Position numbers and translations under genes: made by a program. The notes below the pieces were generated by a model, which worked only from the letters and a program-made list of their open reading frames with translations, searched no databases and was not told the origin of the DNA. A stretch of DNA of 36,637 nucleotides from Moorena sp. SIO3I8 (lineage in GTDB: Bacteria; Cyanobacteriota; Cyanobacteriia; Cyanobacteriales; Coleofasciculaceae), in NCBI RefSeq assembly GCF_010692325.1, contig NZ_JAAHHW010000002.1, forward strand, positions 107,098 through 143,734, given 5' to 3'. Positions within the stretch are counted from its first letter, which is position 1, and each line of letters starts with the position of its first letter. Positions 15,800-23,781 of this stretch are shown here, piece after piece.

Positions 15800-15858
15800 T
15801 TGAACCATGACTGTCAACGGTTCAATTATATGACAAGCTGTCATCTTAAAAGCTGTCA
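15800..15858 (-). promoter_or_regulatory. petE promoter with palindromic operator and 5' hairpin
   Basis: On the minus strand TGACAGCTTGTCA (15831-15843) abuts a TATAAT -10 word (15825-15830), so a bound repressor would block the polymerase. A second TTTGACAGCTT lies at about 15848-15858. Between the -10 and the start, TTGAACC/GGTTCAA (15800-15806 with 15819-15825) can pair. The palindrome core is identical to the site upstream of petJ. Confidence 0.55.
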
Positions 15859-16086
15859 AACTTTTGATCAAACTGATTATGATCAGATGGCTTATAAATC
15901 CTACAGGTCAAGGCAAGGGCTGCTGGCACAGACATAGCGCGAGGCAGCAATTAAGTAATCTGCTACTATGCCCAGGTAGTATCCCCAGGTAGTATGCCCA
16001 GGGACATCCCAAGCTGCCATCACACCAGCAGTAATAGGGGCTCGCTCCACCGATGATCACAGCATCTTAGGTGCGGGAGATTATAG

Positions 16087-16527
16087 GTGGACATCATTAA
16101 GACACCTTATTTACCGGCACAAGGATTCTTTTTACTTGCACAAGGATTCTTTTTACTTGCACAAGGATTTTTTTTACCAGCACAAGGATTGCCTTGCTCT
16201 GTAGTACTCTCACCAGGAGCAGTATTGGTTGTGGGAGTTTCTCCGATTCACAACCATGGTACATGGGGAGTAGTAGCGGTGATCAGTGGCCAGGAAAAAA
16301 ACACCTTTTGGCGGCGTACTGATGACCCAGATTTTTGCGATCGCATCGAACAAGTTGGGTAAAAAATCCTATTCCCTGGAGATATTATTAGTTTTACCTC
16401 TGATGGGATCCATAGTGTGGAAGCAATGGGAGATGAACCAACAATTACCTTTAATATTTATGGGGAAACAAACTACGACCAGCGATTTGAGTTTGATCCA
16501 CTAACCCATTCTGCAAAGACCTTTTGA
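16087..16527 (+). pseudogene. Cupin / cysteine-dioxygenase-like pseudogene
   Basis: One frame holds a recognisable double-stranded beta-helix protein. The first metal-site motif is SPIHNHGTWGVVAVISGQEK, the later part is KILFPGDIISFTSDGIHSVE, and the end is TNYDQRFEFDPLTHSAKTF. A single TAA at 16360-16362 (after IEQVG, where homologues I recall have Glu) breaks it. The N-terminus is replaced by a short tandem repeat (three or four GCACAAGGATT copies giving PAQGFFLLAQGFFL). Its expected first ~100 residues are missing. The family is remembered as predicted metal-dependent cupins near cysteine dioxygenase. Both halves of the metal site survive, so decay looks recent. Confidence 0.7.
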
Positions 16528-16560
16528 ATGTAGAATTAAGAATTAAGAATTTATAATTTA

Positions 16561-16743
16561 GGTAAGCATTCAGTTATCAGCTATCAGTTATCAGCTATCA
16601 GCTATCAGCTTATGGGATAGGGCACGCTACAATAACAGCTTTTGAATAAAACAGGTAAGCATTCGTTTAATAGTCACGAAAGTCACAGGTTAGAAGCCTG
16701 TGCCACAAAGCTGACGGCTGACCGCTGACCGCTGAATGCTTAC
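16561..16743. repeat. GGTAAGCATT element with internal second end
   Basis: GGTAAGCATT at 16561 and again at 16654 (after TTTTGAATAAAACA) faces AATGCTTACG at 16734-16743. The inside has GCTATCAG words and an ACAGGTTAGAAGCCTGT hairpin. It looks like one MITE-like copy nested in, or duplicated with, another. Confidence 0.65.
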
Positions 16744-16965
16744 GAATTTAGAATTTAGAATTTACAATTTATAATTTACAATTTAGAATTGGTAATTATC
16801 AATTTAAAGTTGAAGGTTTTCTGTCAGCATACATAATTTAAACTTTAGAACCTATAATTCTACCTTCTTAATTCTACATTCTACCTTCTTAATTCTTAAT
16901 TCTTAATTCTTAATTCTTAATTCTACCTTCTTAATTCTACATTCTTAATTCTACATTCTTAATTT
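16744..16965. repeat. AT-rich GAATTTA / TTCTTAATT repeats
   Basis: Two arms of short repeats face each other: GAATTTAGAATTTACAATTT (16744-16800) and TTCTTAATTCTTAATTCTAC (16860-16965). They are partly complementary. The 16528-17014 gap contains no gene. Confidence 0.75.
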
Positions 16966-17014
16966 TACAACGCACCACCCACGGGCTGATATCTTGGTGT
17001 AGATGAACAATAGC

Positions 17015-18328
17015 TTAAGTCTCTAGCTCCTCTAAGGATTTCGGTACACCAGCAGTCAATACTTCATTCCCTGACTCAGTCACTAACACATCATCCTCAA
17101 TCCGAATCCCAATCCCGCGCCAGCGCTGATCAATAGCTGGCTGACCTTCCACAGGCTCAATATCAGGACCAATATAAAGTCCTGGTTCCACTGTTACTAC
17201 ATTACCGGGCTGAAAAATCTGCCAGTTTTCCCCCTGTTTGTAGCCTCCACTGTCATGGACATCCAACCCGAGCCAGTGACCAGTGCGGTGCATATATATA
17301 TGTTTATATTTCTCTTCTTTAATAATTTCCTCACTATCACCAGCCAGGAGTCCCAAATCGATTAACCCTTCCACCAGGATTTTCACAGCGGTGTCATGAA
17401 ATTGATTAAAGGGATTCCCTGGTTTAACTTGTGCGATCGCATTCAACTGTGCCTTCAAGACCAACTCATACAGAATTTTCTGCTCTGGGGTAAACTTACC
17501 ACCCACTGGAAATGTCCGAGTAATATCAGCGTTATAATACCCATAAGAACAACCAGCATCAATCAGTAGTAAATCCCCATCTTGCATCTGTCGATTGTTC
17601 TCGGTATAGTGTAGAACGCAGCTATTAGCCCCAGATGCTACTATGCTCGGATATGCCGGTCCGATGGCACCTCGTCGCCGAAAATCATGTTCTAGCTCTG
17701 CCTGCACTTCATATTCATAACGTCCAGGTTGAGTAAATGCTCTAGCATGGTTATGGGCATCCACAGAGATTTCCACAGCTTGACGCATCAACTTCAATTC
17801 CCTAGTACTCTTAACCCGGCGCATCCCATAGAGAATTAAGTTAGTGGATTCGAGAGCCATCGGTCCGGTTCCGTTCTTGGGATAAAGAGCCATCAACCTT
17901 TGCCAGTGTTTCAGGATGGTATCATTGAAAGCTTTATCCCGTCCCAAGTGGTAATAAATTCGATCGGCCTTTTTTAAATACTGAGGTAACTTCTCATCCA
18001 ACTCAGTAATCGGATAGGTCTCATCAGCACCAAATAGTTCTTTTGCTGCTTCGACACCTGTCCGATAGCCTGTCCATACTTCTTTCTTTGGTTCTTTCGG
18101 TTGCACAAACAGGACAAATCGGTGTTCTTCGTGATGGGGCGCTAGTACAACTACGGCCTCTGGTTCATTGAAACCTGTCAAGTAAAAAAAATCGCTATCC
18201 TGTCGGAAATTGTATTCCACAGTATTATGCATAATGGCAACCGGGGCGCTCCGAAAGATAGCGGTCCCGTTGCCAATCTTACTCATCAACTGTTCACGAC
18301 GCTCTTTATATTCGGTTTGTGGAATCAT
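17015..18328 (-). CDS. pepP: Xaa-Pro aminopeptidase (M24B)
   Basis: 437 residues, full length for PepP. It removes an N-terminal residue that precedes proline. An N-terminal aminopeptidase-P domain (about 1-165, with FYLTGFNEPEAV) precedes the pita-bread catalytic domain. All five dimetal ligands are visible: Asp257 and Asp268 (LLIDAGCSYGYYNADITRTF), His351 (RTGHWLG), Glu381 (VTVEPGLY) and Glu411 (IRIEDDVLVT). His358 in the DVHD motif is also present. No signal peptide, so it is cytoplasmic. Monocistronic, with a 310-bp gap upstream of the next gene's stop. Confidence 0.95.
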   Translation of the reverse strand: MIPQTEYKERREQLMSKIGNGTAIFRSAPVAIMHNTVEYNFRQDSDFFYLTGFNEPEAVVVLAPHHEEHRFVLFVQPKEPKKEVWTGYRTGVEAAKELFGADETYPITELDEKLPQYLKKADRIYYHLGRDKAFNDTILKHWQRLMALYPKNGTGPMALESTNLILYGMRRVKSTRELKLMRQAVEISVDAHNHARAFTQPGRYEYEVQAELEHDFRRRGAIGPAYPSIVASGANSCVLHYTENNRQMQDGDLLLIDAGCSYGYYNADITRTFPVGGKFTPEQKILYELVLKAQLNAIAQVKPGNPFNQFHDTAVKILVEGLIDLGLLAGDSEEIIKEEKYKHIYMHRTGHWLGLDVHDSGGYKQGENWQIFQPGNVVTVEPGLYIGPDIEPVEGQPAIDQRWRGIGIRIEDDVLVTESGNEVLTAGVPKSLEELET

Positions 18329-18479
18329 CCTTAGTTATTGGTTAGTTGTTCGCTATATTTCTTTTTAGCCTAAGCCCACCTAGATATAACCGGTTAATGG
18401 CAATTTTACCGTATAGGTTGTACCAACTCCGACTAACTGATACTTCTAACTGGTGCCTATAGAGAGCTATTTGAACGCA

Positions 18480-18509
18480 CCCCAGCTAAATTAAAAATTA
18501 TAGCTGGGG
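18480..18509. terminator. Hairpin between pepP and the MBL-fold gene
   Basis: CCCCAGCTA (18480-18488) pairs with TAGCTGGGG (18501-18509) over a 12-base AT loop. It lies downstream of the minus-strand MBL gene and may end it, though no clear T-run follows. The rest of the 18329-18638 gap shows no gene. Confidence 0.45.
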
Positions 18510-18638
18510 ATTCTTATGCTAGGTTGGACTGAGATAGCTTCCATAAACTACTGAGCGTCACTGGAGTTCTCAGCGTGTGGGACTCCACCAGTCCAGAAAA
18601 GCGGTTGCAGTCTGGGTAAGGGGCTAGGCAAGCCCATT

Positions 18639-19424
18639 CTAAAAGTTGTAGTTGTAACTCATTAGTTGAATCACTGACCCATCCTGGGATAAATCCCTTG
18701 AGCTAATCCTAATGGTATCGTTTTTGGCACGGCGTATGGGTGTGTCCTTCATCAATGTTAAAAACTCCTCCAGTGGCAAAATATCACACTGTTCGGCATC
18801 AGCGGCCTTGGTTCGGAAATGAGTAGGAATCATGATCTTGGCCTTAAGGAAATCAAATGCCTGTTTAGCTTCTTGAGGGTTGTAAGCTTTCGGTCCCCCT
18901 CCTACTGGAATCAACGCTAAATCAGGACGCCCGATCAGAATTTTCTGCTCAATATCTAGAGGTGCTGCTGCTCCTCCCAGGTGTAGGATATTGATACCAT
19001 TTTGAGTCCATTTCCAAGCCACATTATTACCAAACCGACGTCCACCGACTCGGTCGTGAGGAATACTAATTCCTTCGAATTTTAGCCCATTTACTTGAAA
19101 AATACCCGGTTCAAAGAGGAGCCGGGGACTCCCCGGTATTCCTTCCGCTGCTCCTTCATCTAGTAGTAGGCTACTGATTAGGACTAAATCTGCCTCTACT
19201 TTTGGTGATTTATATCTAGCCGTACACCCAATGGTTTGGAATGGGTTGACTAAAACTCGCACACCACCCCCAGTAAATAAAAAGCAGGTATGACCAAGCC
19301 ACTGTACTGTCAGTACATTGCGTGATGGCTGTGCTTGGTAAGAAGTGAGTCCAGAAGCTAAGCCGGTTGAAAGAGTTGTGAGTACACCCGCACTCACATA
19401 GCGCATCAACTGTCGCCGTTTCAT
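18639..19424 (-). CDS. Tat-exported MBL-fold (UlaG-like) protein lacking the usual metal motif
   Basis: 261 residues. A twin-arginine leader (KRRQLMRY, then an Ala/Gly/Leu-rich core to about residue 28) suggests Tat export. The body has the metallo-beta-lactamase fold pattern of UlaG-like proteins: VQWLGHTCFLF (40-50), VLVNPF (57-62), GISIPHDRVGG (118-128), ILHLGG (146-151) and MIPTHFRT (198-205). The HxHxDH zinc motif expected after ADLVLIS is replaced by SLLLDEG (85-91), and the LGD Asp by LGG. It may therefore bind metal weakly or not at all. Function unknown. It lies 24 bp downstream of the TrpG/PabA gene, so co-transcription is plausible. Confidence 0.8.
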   Translation of the reverse strand: MKRRQLMRYVSAGVLTTLSTGLASGLTSYQAQPSRNVLTVQWLGHTCFLFTGGGVRVLVNPFQTIGCTARYKSPKVEADLVLISSLLLDEGAAEGIPGSPRLLFEPGIFQVNGLKFEGISIPHDRVGGRRFGNNVAWKWTQNGINILHLGGAAAPLDIEQKILIGRPDLALIPVGGGPKAYNPQEAKQAFDFLKAKIMIPTHFRTKAADAEQCDILPLEEFLTLMKDTPIRRAKNDTIRISSRDLSQDGSVIQLMSYNYNF

Positions 19425-19448
19425 GGTTTCTTGGAAACAAGTTTATTT

Positions 19449-20066
19449 TCAGGGAGATATAGAGAGAGTAGCAGATGCTGGCAGGGATTCTAAGAAGTTT
19501 TTTAGAAGTTGCTTACCAGAACAGGTCAAAATACTCTCTGGATGAAATTGGACGCCTTCGAGGTGGGGATAGTTCCGATGTCTAACTCCCATAATTGTGC
19601 CATCATCTACCCAAGCCGTGATTTCCAAGACATCAGGACAGCTGCTGCGGTCAATAACTAAGCTATGGTATCGAGTCGCTGTGAAAGGATTGGGTAATTC
19701 CCGAAAAACCCCAACCCCAGTGTGATGAATCTCTGAGGTTTTGCCATGCATCAATACTGGTGCCGAAACAATTTTCCCACCAAATACCTGACCCAATGCT
19801 TGATGACCCAAGCAAACCCCTAGAATTGGTATATTTGACACCAAATTGCTGTAGATAGCACTTGATATGCCAGCATCTTCAGGACGTCCTGGTCCTGGAG
19901 AAATCACTACCCCATCTGGGTTGAGTTGGCGAATTTTCTGTAAATCAATTTTATCATTGCGATAGACCTGAATCTCTGATGCAACAGGTAATTGGGTACC
20001 CAATTCTCCTAGGTACTGTACTAAGTTGTAAGTAAAGCTGTCGTAGTTGTCAATGACAATAATCAT
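19449..20066 (-). CDS. trpG: Anthranilate / aminodeoxychorismate synthase glutaminase subunit
   Basis: 205 residues, a class I glutamine amidotransferase of the TrpG/PabA type. It releases ammonia from glutamine for the chorismate-binding partner (TrpE or PabB). The N-terminus [19 protein letters not shown] is diagnostic. The oxyanion motif is [11 protein letters not shown] (56-66). The nucleophile is Cys85 in [11 protein letters not shown] and the catalytic pair is His175/Glu177 in [10 protein letters not shown]. The sequence cannot settle whether it serves tryptophan or folate, as one gene often does both. The partner subunit is not in the window. The downstream MBL-fold gene follows after 24 bp. 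Confidence 0.92.
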   Translation of the reverse strand: MIIVIDNYDSFTYNLVQYLGELGTQLPVASEIQVYRNDKIDLQKIRQLNPDGVVISPGPGRPEDAGISSAIYSNLVSNIPILGVCLGHQALGQVFGGKIVSAPVLMHGKTSEIHHTGVGVFRELPNPFTATRYHSLVIDRSSCPDVLEITAWVDDGTIMGVRHRNYPHLEGVQFHPESILTCSGKQLLKNFLESLPASATLSISP

Positions 20067-20114
20067 GATCGGTTACTCCCGATTGACCATAGGTTGCAGG
20101 TTATAGATTATAGG

Positions 20115-20759
20115 TTACAACTTAATTGAACTCTGCCCTGGTTTTAAGCTTAGTATTCCAATCAGAATTGAGAATATCTCTTCTGTATCCCTAGGAATAG
20201 TCTGACTTTGAATAGTTTTGGCAATGTGCTTCCGTTTCCTATCAAGGGTTCCAAATTTCCAAATATCCCCCAGAGTAACAGCGCCATAGAGGACTTCAAT
20301 AGATTCGCTCTCTTCATACTTATCTAAAGCAATTAATTCTGCTGCTAACTGGTTGAAACCACCATCAATATCTTTCTTTTTGGCTTCTATAATAATCAGA
20401 TTTTGACTACTTTTTAATAAGTAGTCTAGCGCTCCCCCTAGCTGATCGTTAATGTCTAGGGGATACTCAACATTGACTTTAACTGGGAGCAGCTTGGCAA
20501 TTTCCAGGATTAGTGGGGCAATCAGAAATTCCCGTTTGGCAATTTCCGAGGTAATGCTTATTTTGGGAATAATGGTGTAGTAGGTATGGTTGAGGTTTTC
20601 AATGATATCTAGGTCATAGTTAGTAGACTTAGGGAGGTCAATTACTTCAATGGCAAAGGAGTAACCAAACTCACCAACAATTTCCTCAGTGGGATTGGTC
20701 ATCGCAAAATAGTCACTAAATGTATACTTTCGGTTTTCTTTGAATATCGATTTTTTCAT
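20115..20759 (-). CDS. PD-(D/E)XK-like protein of unknown function
   Basis: 214 residues. The N-terminal half is a conserved cyanobacterial hypothetical region (KYTFSDYFAMTNPTEEIVGE). The C-terminal half has the PD-(D/E)XK nuclease-fold pattern: a helix with Glu86, Asp112 in GGALDYLL, then Glu125-Ala-Lys127 (LIIIEAKKKD) and a QLAAEL helix after it. It ends with VLYGAVTLGDIWKFGTLDR, a tail also found in the neighbouring pseudogene at 21.5-22.2 kb. Restriction-like or housekeeping nuclease activity is possible but not shown. It lies 48 bp upstream of trpG on the same strand. Confidence 0.75.
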   Translation of the reverse strand: MKKSIFKENRKYTFSDYFAMTNPTEEIVGEFGYSFAIEVIDLPKSTNYDLDIIENLNHTYYTIIPKISITSEIAKREFLIAPLILEIAKLLPVKVNVEYPLDINDQLGGALDYLLKSSQNLIIIEAKKKDIDGGFNQLAAELIALDKYEESESIEVLYGAVTLGDIWKFGTLDRKRKHIAKTIQSQTIPRDTEEIFSILIGILSLKPGQSSIKL

Positions 20760-20889
20760 AAGTTAATTTGTCAGCAATCAGCTATCAGCGTGTCGCGTAT
20801 CAGTTATCAGCTTATGGGTTAGGTCTCAGCGTCGAAGCCTGTGCCACGGTAGAAGCCTGTGCCACGCTACTTGACTTTTGAATAAAACA

Positions 20890-20994
20890 GGTAAGCATTA
20901 GTTTAATCTTTGTTACGTCAGCTTCTCCCTGGCCGTAAGGATTAAGCGGAGTGCTGAGTGCTGAGTGCTGAGTGCTGAGTGCTGAATGCTTACC
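20890..20994. repeat. GGTAAGCATT inverted-end element
   Basis: Ends GGTAAGCATT (20890-20899) and AATGCTTACC (20985-20994) are perfect inverted repeats. The inside starts AGTTTAATCTTTGTTACGTC, as in the 8.66-kb copy, and then holds four GAGTGCTGAGTGCT words. The left flank carries TTTTGAATAAAACA. Confidence 0.75.
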
Positions 20995-21047
20995 CGATCA
21001 GCTAAGAGCTCCAAATAGATCATAATCCCGAGAATAAGGAATTCTGG

Positions 21048-21330
21048 CTCTTAATGTTGTTTAGCGATCGCATTGCTTAAATTGTAGTCAAATCTTGATT
21101 TTTGTAAGTAATCAAGTATTTATACTTATTTCTTCTGGTTAAGAGCGATTGGCCTTAGGCCTCAGCTTCCGCTAAAAGCGATCGCACTCGACTACCCAAC
21201 AACCAGCAAACCCGAGCTTGGCTTCACCCTCTTAATGTTGTTTAGCGATCGCATTGGTTAAATTGTAGTCAAATCTTGATTTTTGTAAGTAATCAAGTAT
21301 TTATACTTATTTCTTCTGGTTAAGAGCGAT
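21048..21330. repeat. 102-bp direct duplication, 181-bp period
   Basis: The stretch 21048-21149 recurs almost perfectly at 21229-21330 (from CTCTTAATGTTG to GTTAAGAGCGAT, including a HIP1 site). The 79-bp spacer holds another HIP1 site. The 20760-21508 gap holds this, the element above and GCTATCAG words, and no gene. Confidence 0.9.
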
Positions 21331-21508
21331 CACTCTTTATACTTGGTAAGTGCTATGAAACTCAGCGACTAATCGCTGTTTTAAGATATACTTTATAATT
21401 TACTTTATATACAGTCTCTTAGGCTACGGCGCACATCTGTTCCAATATCATAACGAGATAGTTTGATGTCTAAGATATGATTAGACCCAATCAGGATACT
21501 GATTAACT

Positions 21509-22165
21509 ATGGCATTTAGCGACTTTAAAACTATTGCTGATGTACAGAAACACTATCAAATTAAATACGAATAAGGAACATTTATAGTTTCTCAAGACAC
21601 TGACCCACCAGAAATTTTTTTAAAAGACCTAGAGTTTTATAAAGAAACGATAGATGTATTCAGCTCGGAAGCTTCCCGGAGTGAAATTATCATTTCTCCC
21701 TTGTTGCGAGAACTCTATAAAAAATACTATAAAACCTATGCTTTCTGGATTAAAAAAAGCATTTTCTATGATCAAGTTTTGTCAGGGACTCCTGACTATA
21801 TATTTTCGACAAAATCGGAATTAGGAAAAACGGTTTTAGAAAAACCACTGGTTATTATTGTTGAGGCGAATAAAAATGATTTTCAACAAGGTTGGGGGCA
21901 ATGCCTTGCCGAGTTAGTAGCTTCCAAAAAAATCTTAGGTGCGCTTTCCGTTGGCGAATTAAATTCGCCACGGGTCGCACCTCAAGATGTTCAACGTCCT
22001 GTTTATGGCATAGTTAATGATGGTAATTTATGGCAATTTGGACGATTACAAAGGGACATTTTTACTCAAAATATCGATAATTTTACGATTGATAAATTGT
22101 CAGGATTATATGGAGCATTAGACTATCTTATCCTGTTAACGGAAAACTATACTAGTAATCAGTAA
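21509..22165 (+). pseudogene. PD-(D/E)XK-like protein pseudogene
   Basis: The frame from ATG 21509 (MAFSDFKTIADVQKHYQIKY) matches a common cyanobacterial family from its first residue but stops at TAA 21572-21574. The same frame then runs on to 22165 with the rest of the protein: PPEIFLKDLEFYKETIDVF, SPLLRELYKKY and SGTPDYIF, where Asp is the first acidic site. The next motif is IIVEANKNDF, where the ExK lysine is Asn, followed by QGWGQCLAELVA. A 46-bp palindromic repeat is inserted in frame after KKI (21937-21982), adding about 15 residues before DVQRPVYGIVNDGNLWQFG. One nonsense change, one insertion and a lost active-site residue make this a decayed gene. The last part alone could still be translated from an ATG near 21701. 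Confidence 0.75.
21937..21982 (+). repeat. 46-bp palindromic element, copy 1
   Basis: Outer arms AGGTGCG (21937-21943) and CGCACCT (21976-21982) flank a core TGGCGAATTAAATTCGCCA (21952-21970), which is itself a near-perfect palindrome. It is inside the pseudogene. A same-length inverted copy sits at 26615-26660. Confidence 0.85.
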
Positions 22166-22281
22166 TATTCGTTATTACCTTCAACTCTTATAATTCCTGT
22201 CCCCCATTAATCTCACGCTCCCTGATCGGGTGAGACATGAGGCAACTGCTGGTCGAATGATCAACGTGGCTCAAAGCCTTG

Positions 22282-23202
22282 CTAGTCAATCAATTTACTC
22301 CAAGTTTGTGGTCCGACGATACCATCAGCCGTTAAACCTTGTTGTTTCTGAAATCTGATCACAGCACTTGCGGTGCCTGAACCAAAGATACCATCTGCCT
22401 GAGTTCCCACCCGACGTTGGAGATATTTTACCGTGGTCCCTCCAGCATGATTAGGTCTAAGTATGGGTTGCTCAAGAATCTGATTAATAGTCTTCCATGT
22501 GGTCGAGTCACCAATTCCAGTTTGGTTAATTCCTACAATAGCTTGAAATGTTTTTATTGCTGCTATAGTCGCCTGACCAAGAGATCCATCTTCTACTAAT
22601 GGCTGACCAGCAGGACTTTTAACTTTTAAGCGATTGAGAGCTTTTTGTAATTCTAGCACATTATCTTCGGAGGAAGATTGATTAGTTGGTGGTTCTTCTC
22701 CTGTTAATCCTTTAACAATTGCATTAGCCAATGCTTCTGGATCGTAGAGTTCCATATCTTTCTGGGAATCACAAAAGCAGCTTTCGATCAGAATTGCTGG
22801 CATATTGGTATATCGGAGGACATATAAATGAGAGCCATTTTTCACCTTTCTATTGAAGTAACCTAACTCCACTATCTTTTCTAAAACTGGCTGGGCAATT
22901 TTTTTGGCAGTATTACTAATCGCAAATACTTCTGTTCCATTAGCTTGGCCATTAAATGCATTAAAATGAATTGAAACAAACTGATCAACTCGATTAGCAT
23001 TGGCTATATTGCACCGTTGCCGCAGCGAGCTGCCCAAAGTACTCGCACTCTTAGGCTTGCATTCAACTACCTGATGTCCCAAGTCTCTCAATTTTGAAAT
23101 TACTCTCGTTCCCACGTCCCTAGTCATTTCATCTTCTACTCTGATACCTTGAGCTCCTGTATCAGCACGCAAGTTGTGACCAATATCAATTCCGTACTTC
23201 AT
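22282..23202 (-). CDS. N-acetylmuramoyl-L-alanine amidase with two peptidoglycan-binding domains
   Basis: 306 residues. It cleaves the bond between MurNAc and the stem peptide. The Amidase_3 domain (1-175) has zinc ligands His9 (DIGHN), Glu23 and His79 (SIHFN) and catalytic Glu140 (AILIESCF). Two PG_binding_1 modules follow: about 183-246 (LQKALNRLKV...GQATIAAIKTFQ) and 255-304 (VKYLQRRVG...TASAVIRFQ, DGIVGPQTW). No signal peptide is visible at the N-terminus. It may therefore leave the cell by another route, act after lysis, or be of phage origin, as in some cyanobacterial relatives. Monocistronic. Confidence 0.9.
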   Translation of the reverse strand: MKYGIDIGHNLRADTGAQGIRVEDEMTRDVGTRVISKLRDLGHQVVECKPKSASTLGSSLRQRCNIANANRVDQFVSIHFNAFNGQANGTEVFAISNTAKKIAQPVLEKIVELGYFNRKVKNGSHLYVLRYTNMPAILIESCFCDSQKDMELYDPEALANAIVKGLTGEEPPTNQSSSEDNVLELQKALNRLKVKSPAGQPLVEDGSLGQATIAAIKTFQAIVGINQTGIGDSTTWKTINQILEQPILRPNHAGGTTVKYLQRRVGTQADGIFGSGTASAVIRFQKQQGLTADGIVGPQTWSKLID

Positions 23203-23447
23203 GAAACCTTCTCAATCTCTATAATTAGCCCTTTTCTCTAATTCTGTTCTATGTTAGTGGATTTAAGCCAAGGGTGCTTAACAAAATTTAATAAACTGCT
23301 GCTAAATCGAAAACTCACACTGAACACTTGTTTTTTTCTAAATTGATCCGGATCAAGAAACCTTAAGGAATAACATCATAGGACTTTAAATGATTGTCCG
23401 AGTATAATATCAAGTCCGGTTAACTAGCCATAATCAAGAAAATTGAT

Positions 23448-23541
23448 GGGGAGATAGGGAGATAGGGAGATAGGGAGATAGGGAGATAGGGAGATGGGGA
23501 GATGGGGAGATGGGGAGATGGGGAGATGGGGAGATGGGGAG
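23448..23541. repeat. Octamer array (GGGAGATA / GGGGAGAT)n
   Basis: Eleven copies of an 8-mer, first AGGGAGAT then GGGGAGAT. It is the reverse-complement relative of the CTCCCTAT array at the window start. The remainder of the 23203-23781 gap has a CAATTCCCCATTACC cluster and no gene. Confidence 0.9.
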
Positions 23542-23781
23542 ATTTTTATTAAAGGGTAATTATCCGCAGATGCTATCATAAGCAATTGTTCTGAACTTTA
23601 ATCTGAACTTTAACTTGAACCTTGAGCACAGCATAAAGTAATGGGCAATAGGAAATTGGCTGACAATTCCCCATTACCCATTACCTTGTCCCAAATTACC
23701 AACTAACTAGCTGTAGCCTTCTTTTGCTTTAGCCTTTCGGGTTGTTGATATTAAAACCCAGGCTTTGTGATTGCTACAATG

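Noticed and set aside
15897-16060. Possible FAD-type gene remnant on the minus strand (DAVIIGGA, then AAWDVPGHTTWGYYLG in another frame)
   Set aside because: It needs a frameshift, is very short, and the two pieces do not match one family that I know.
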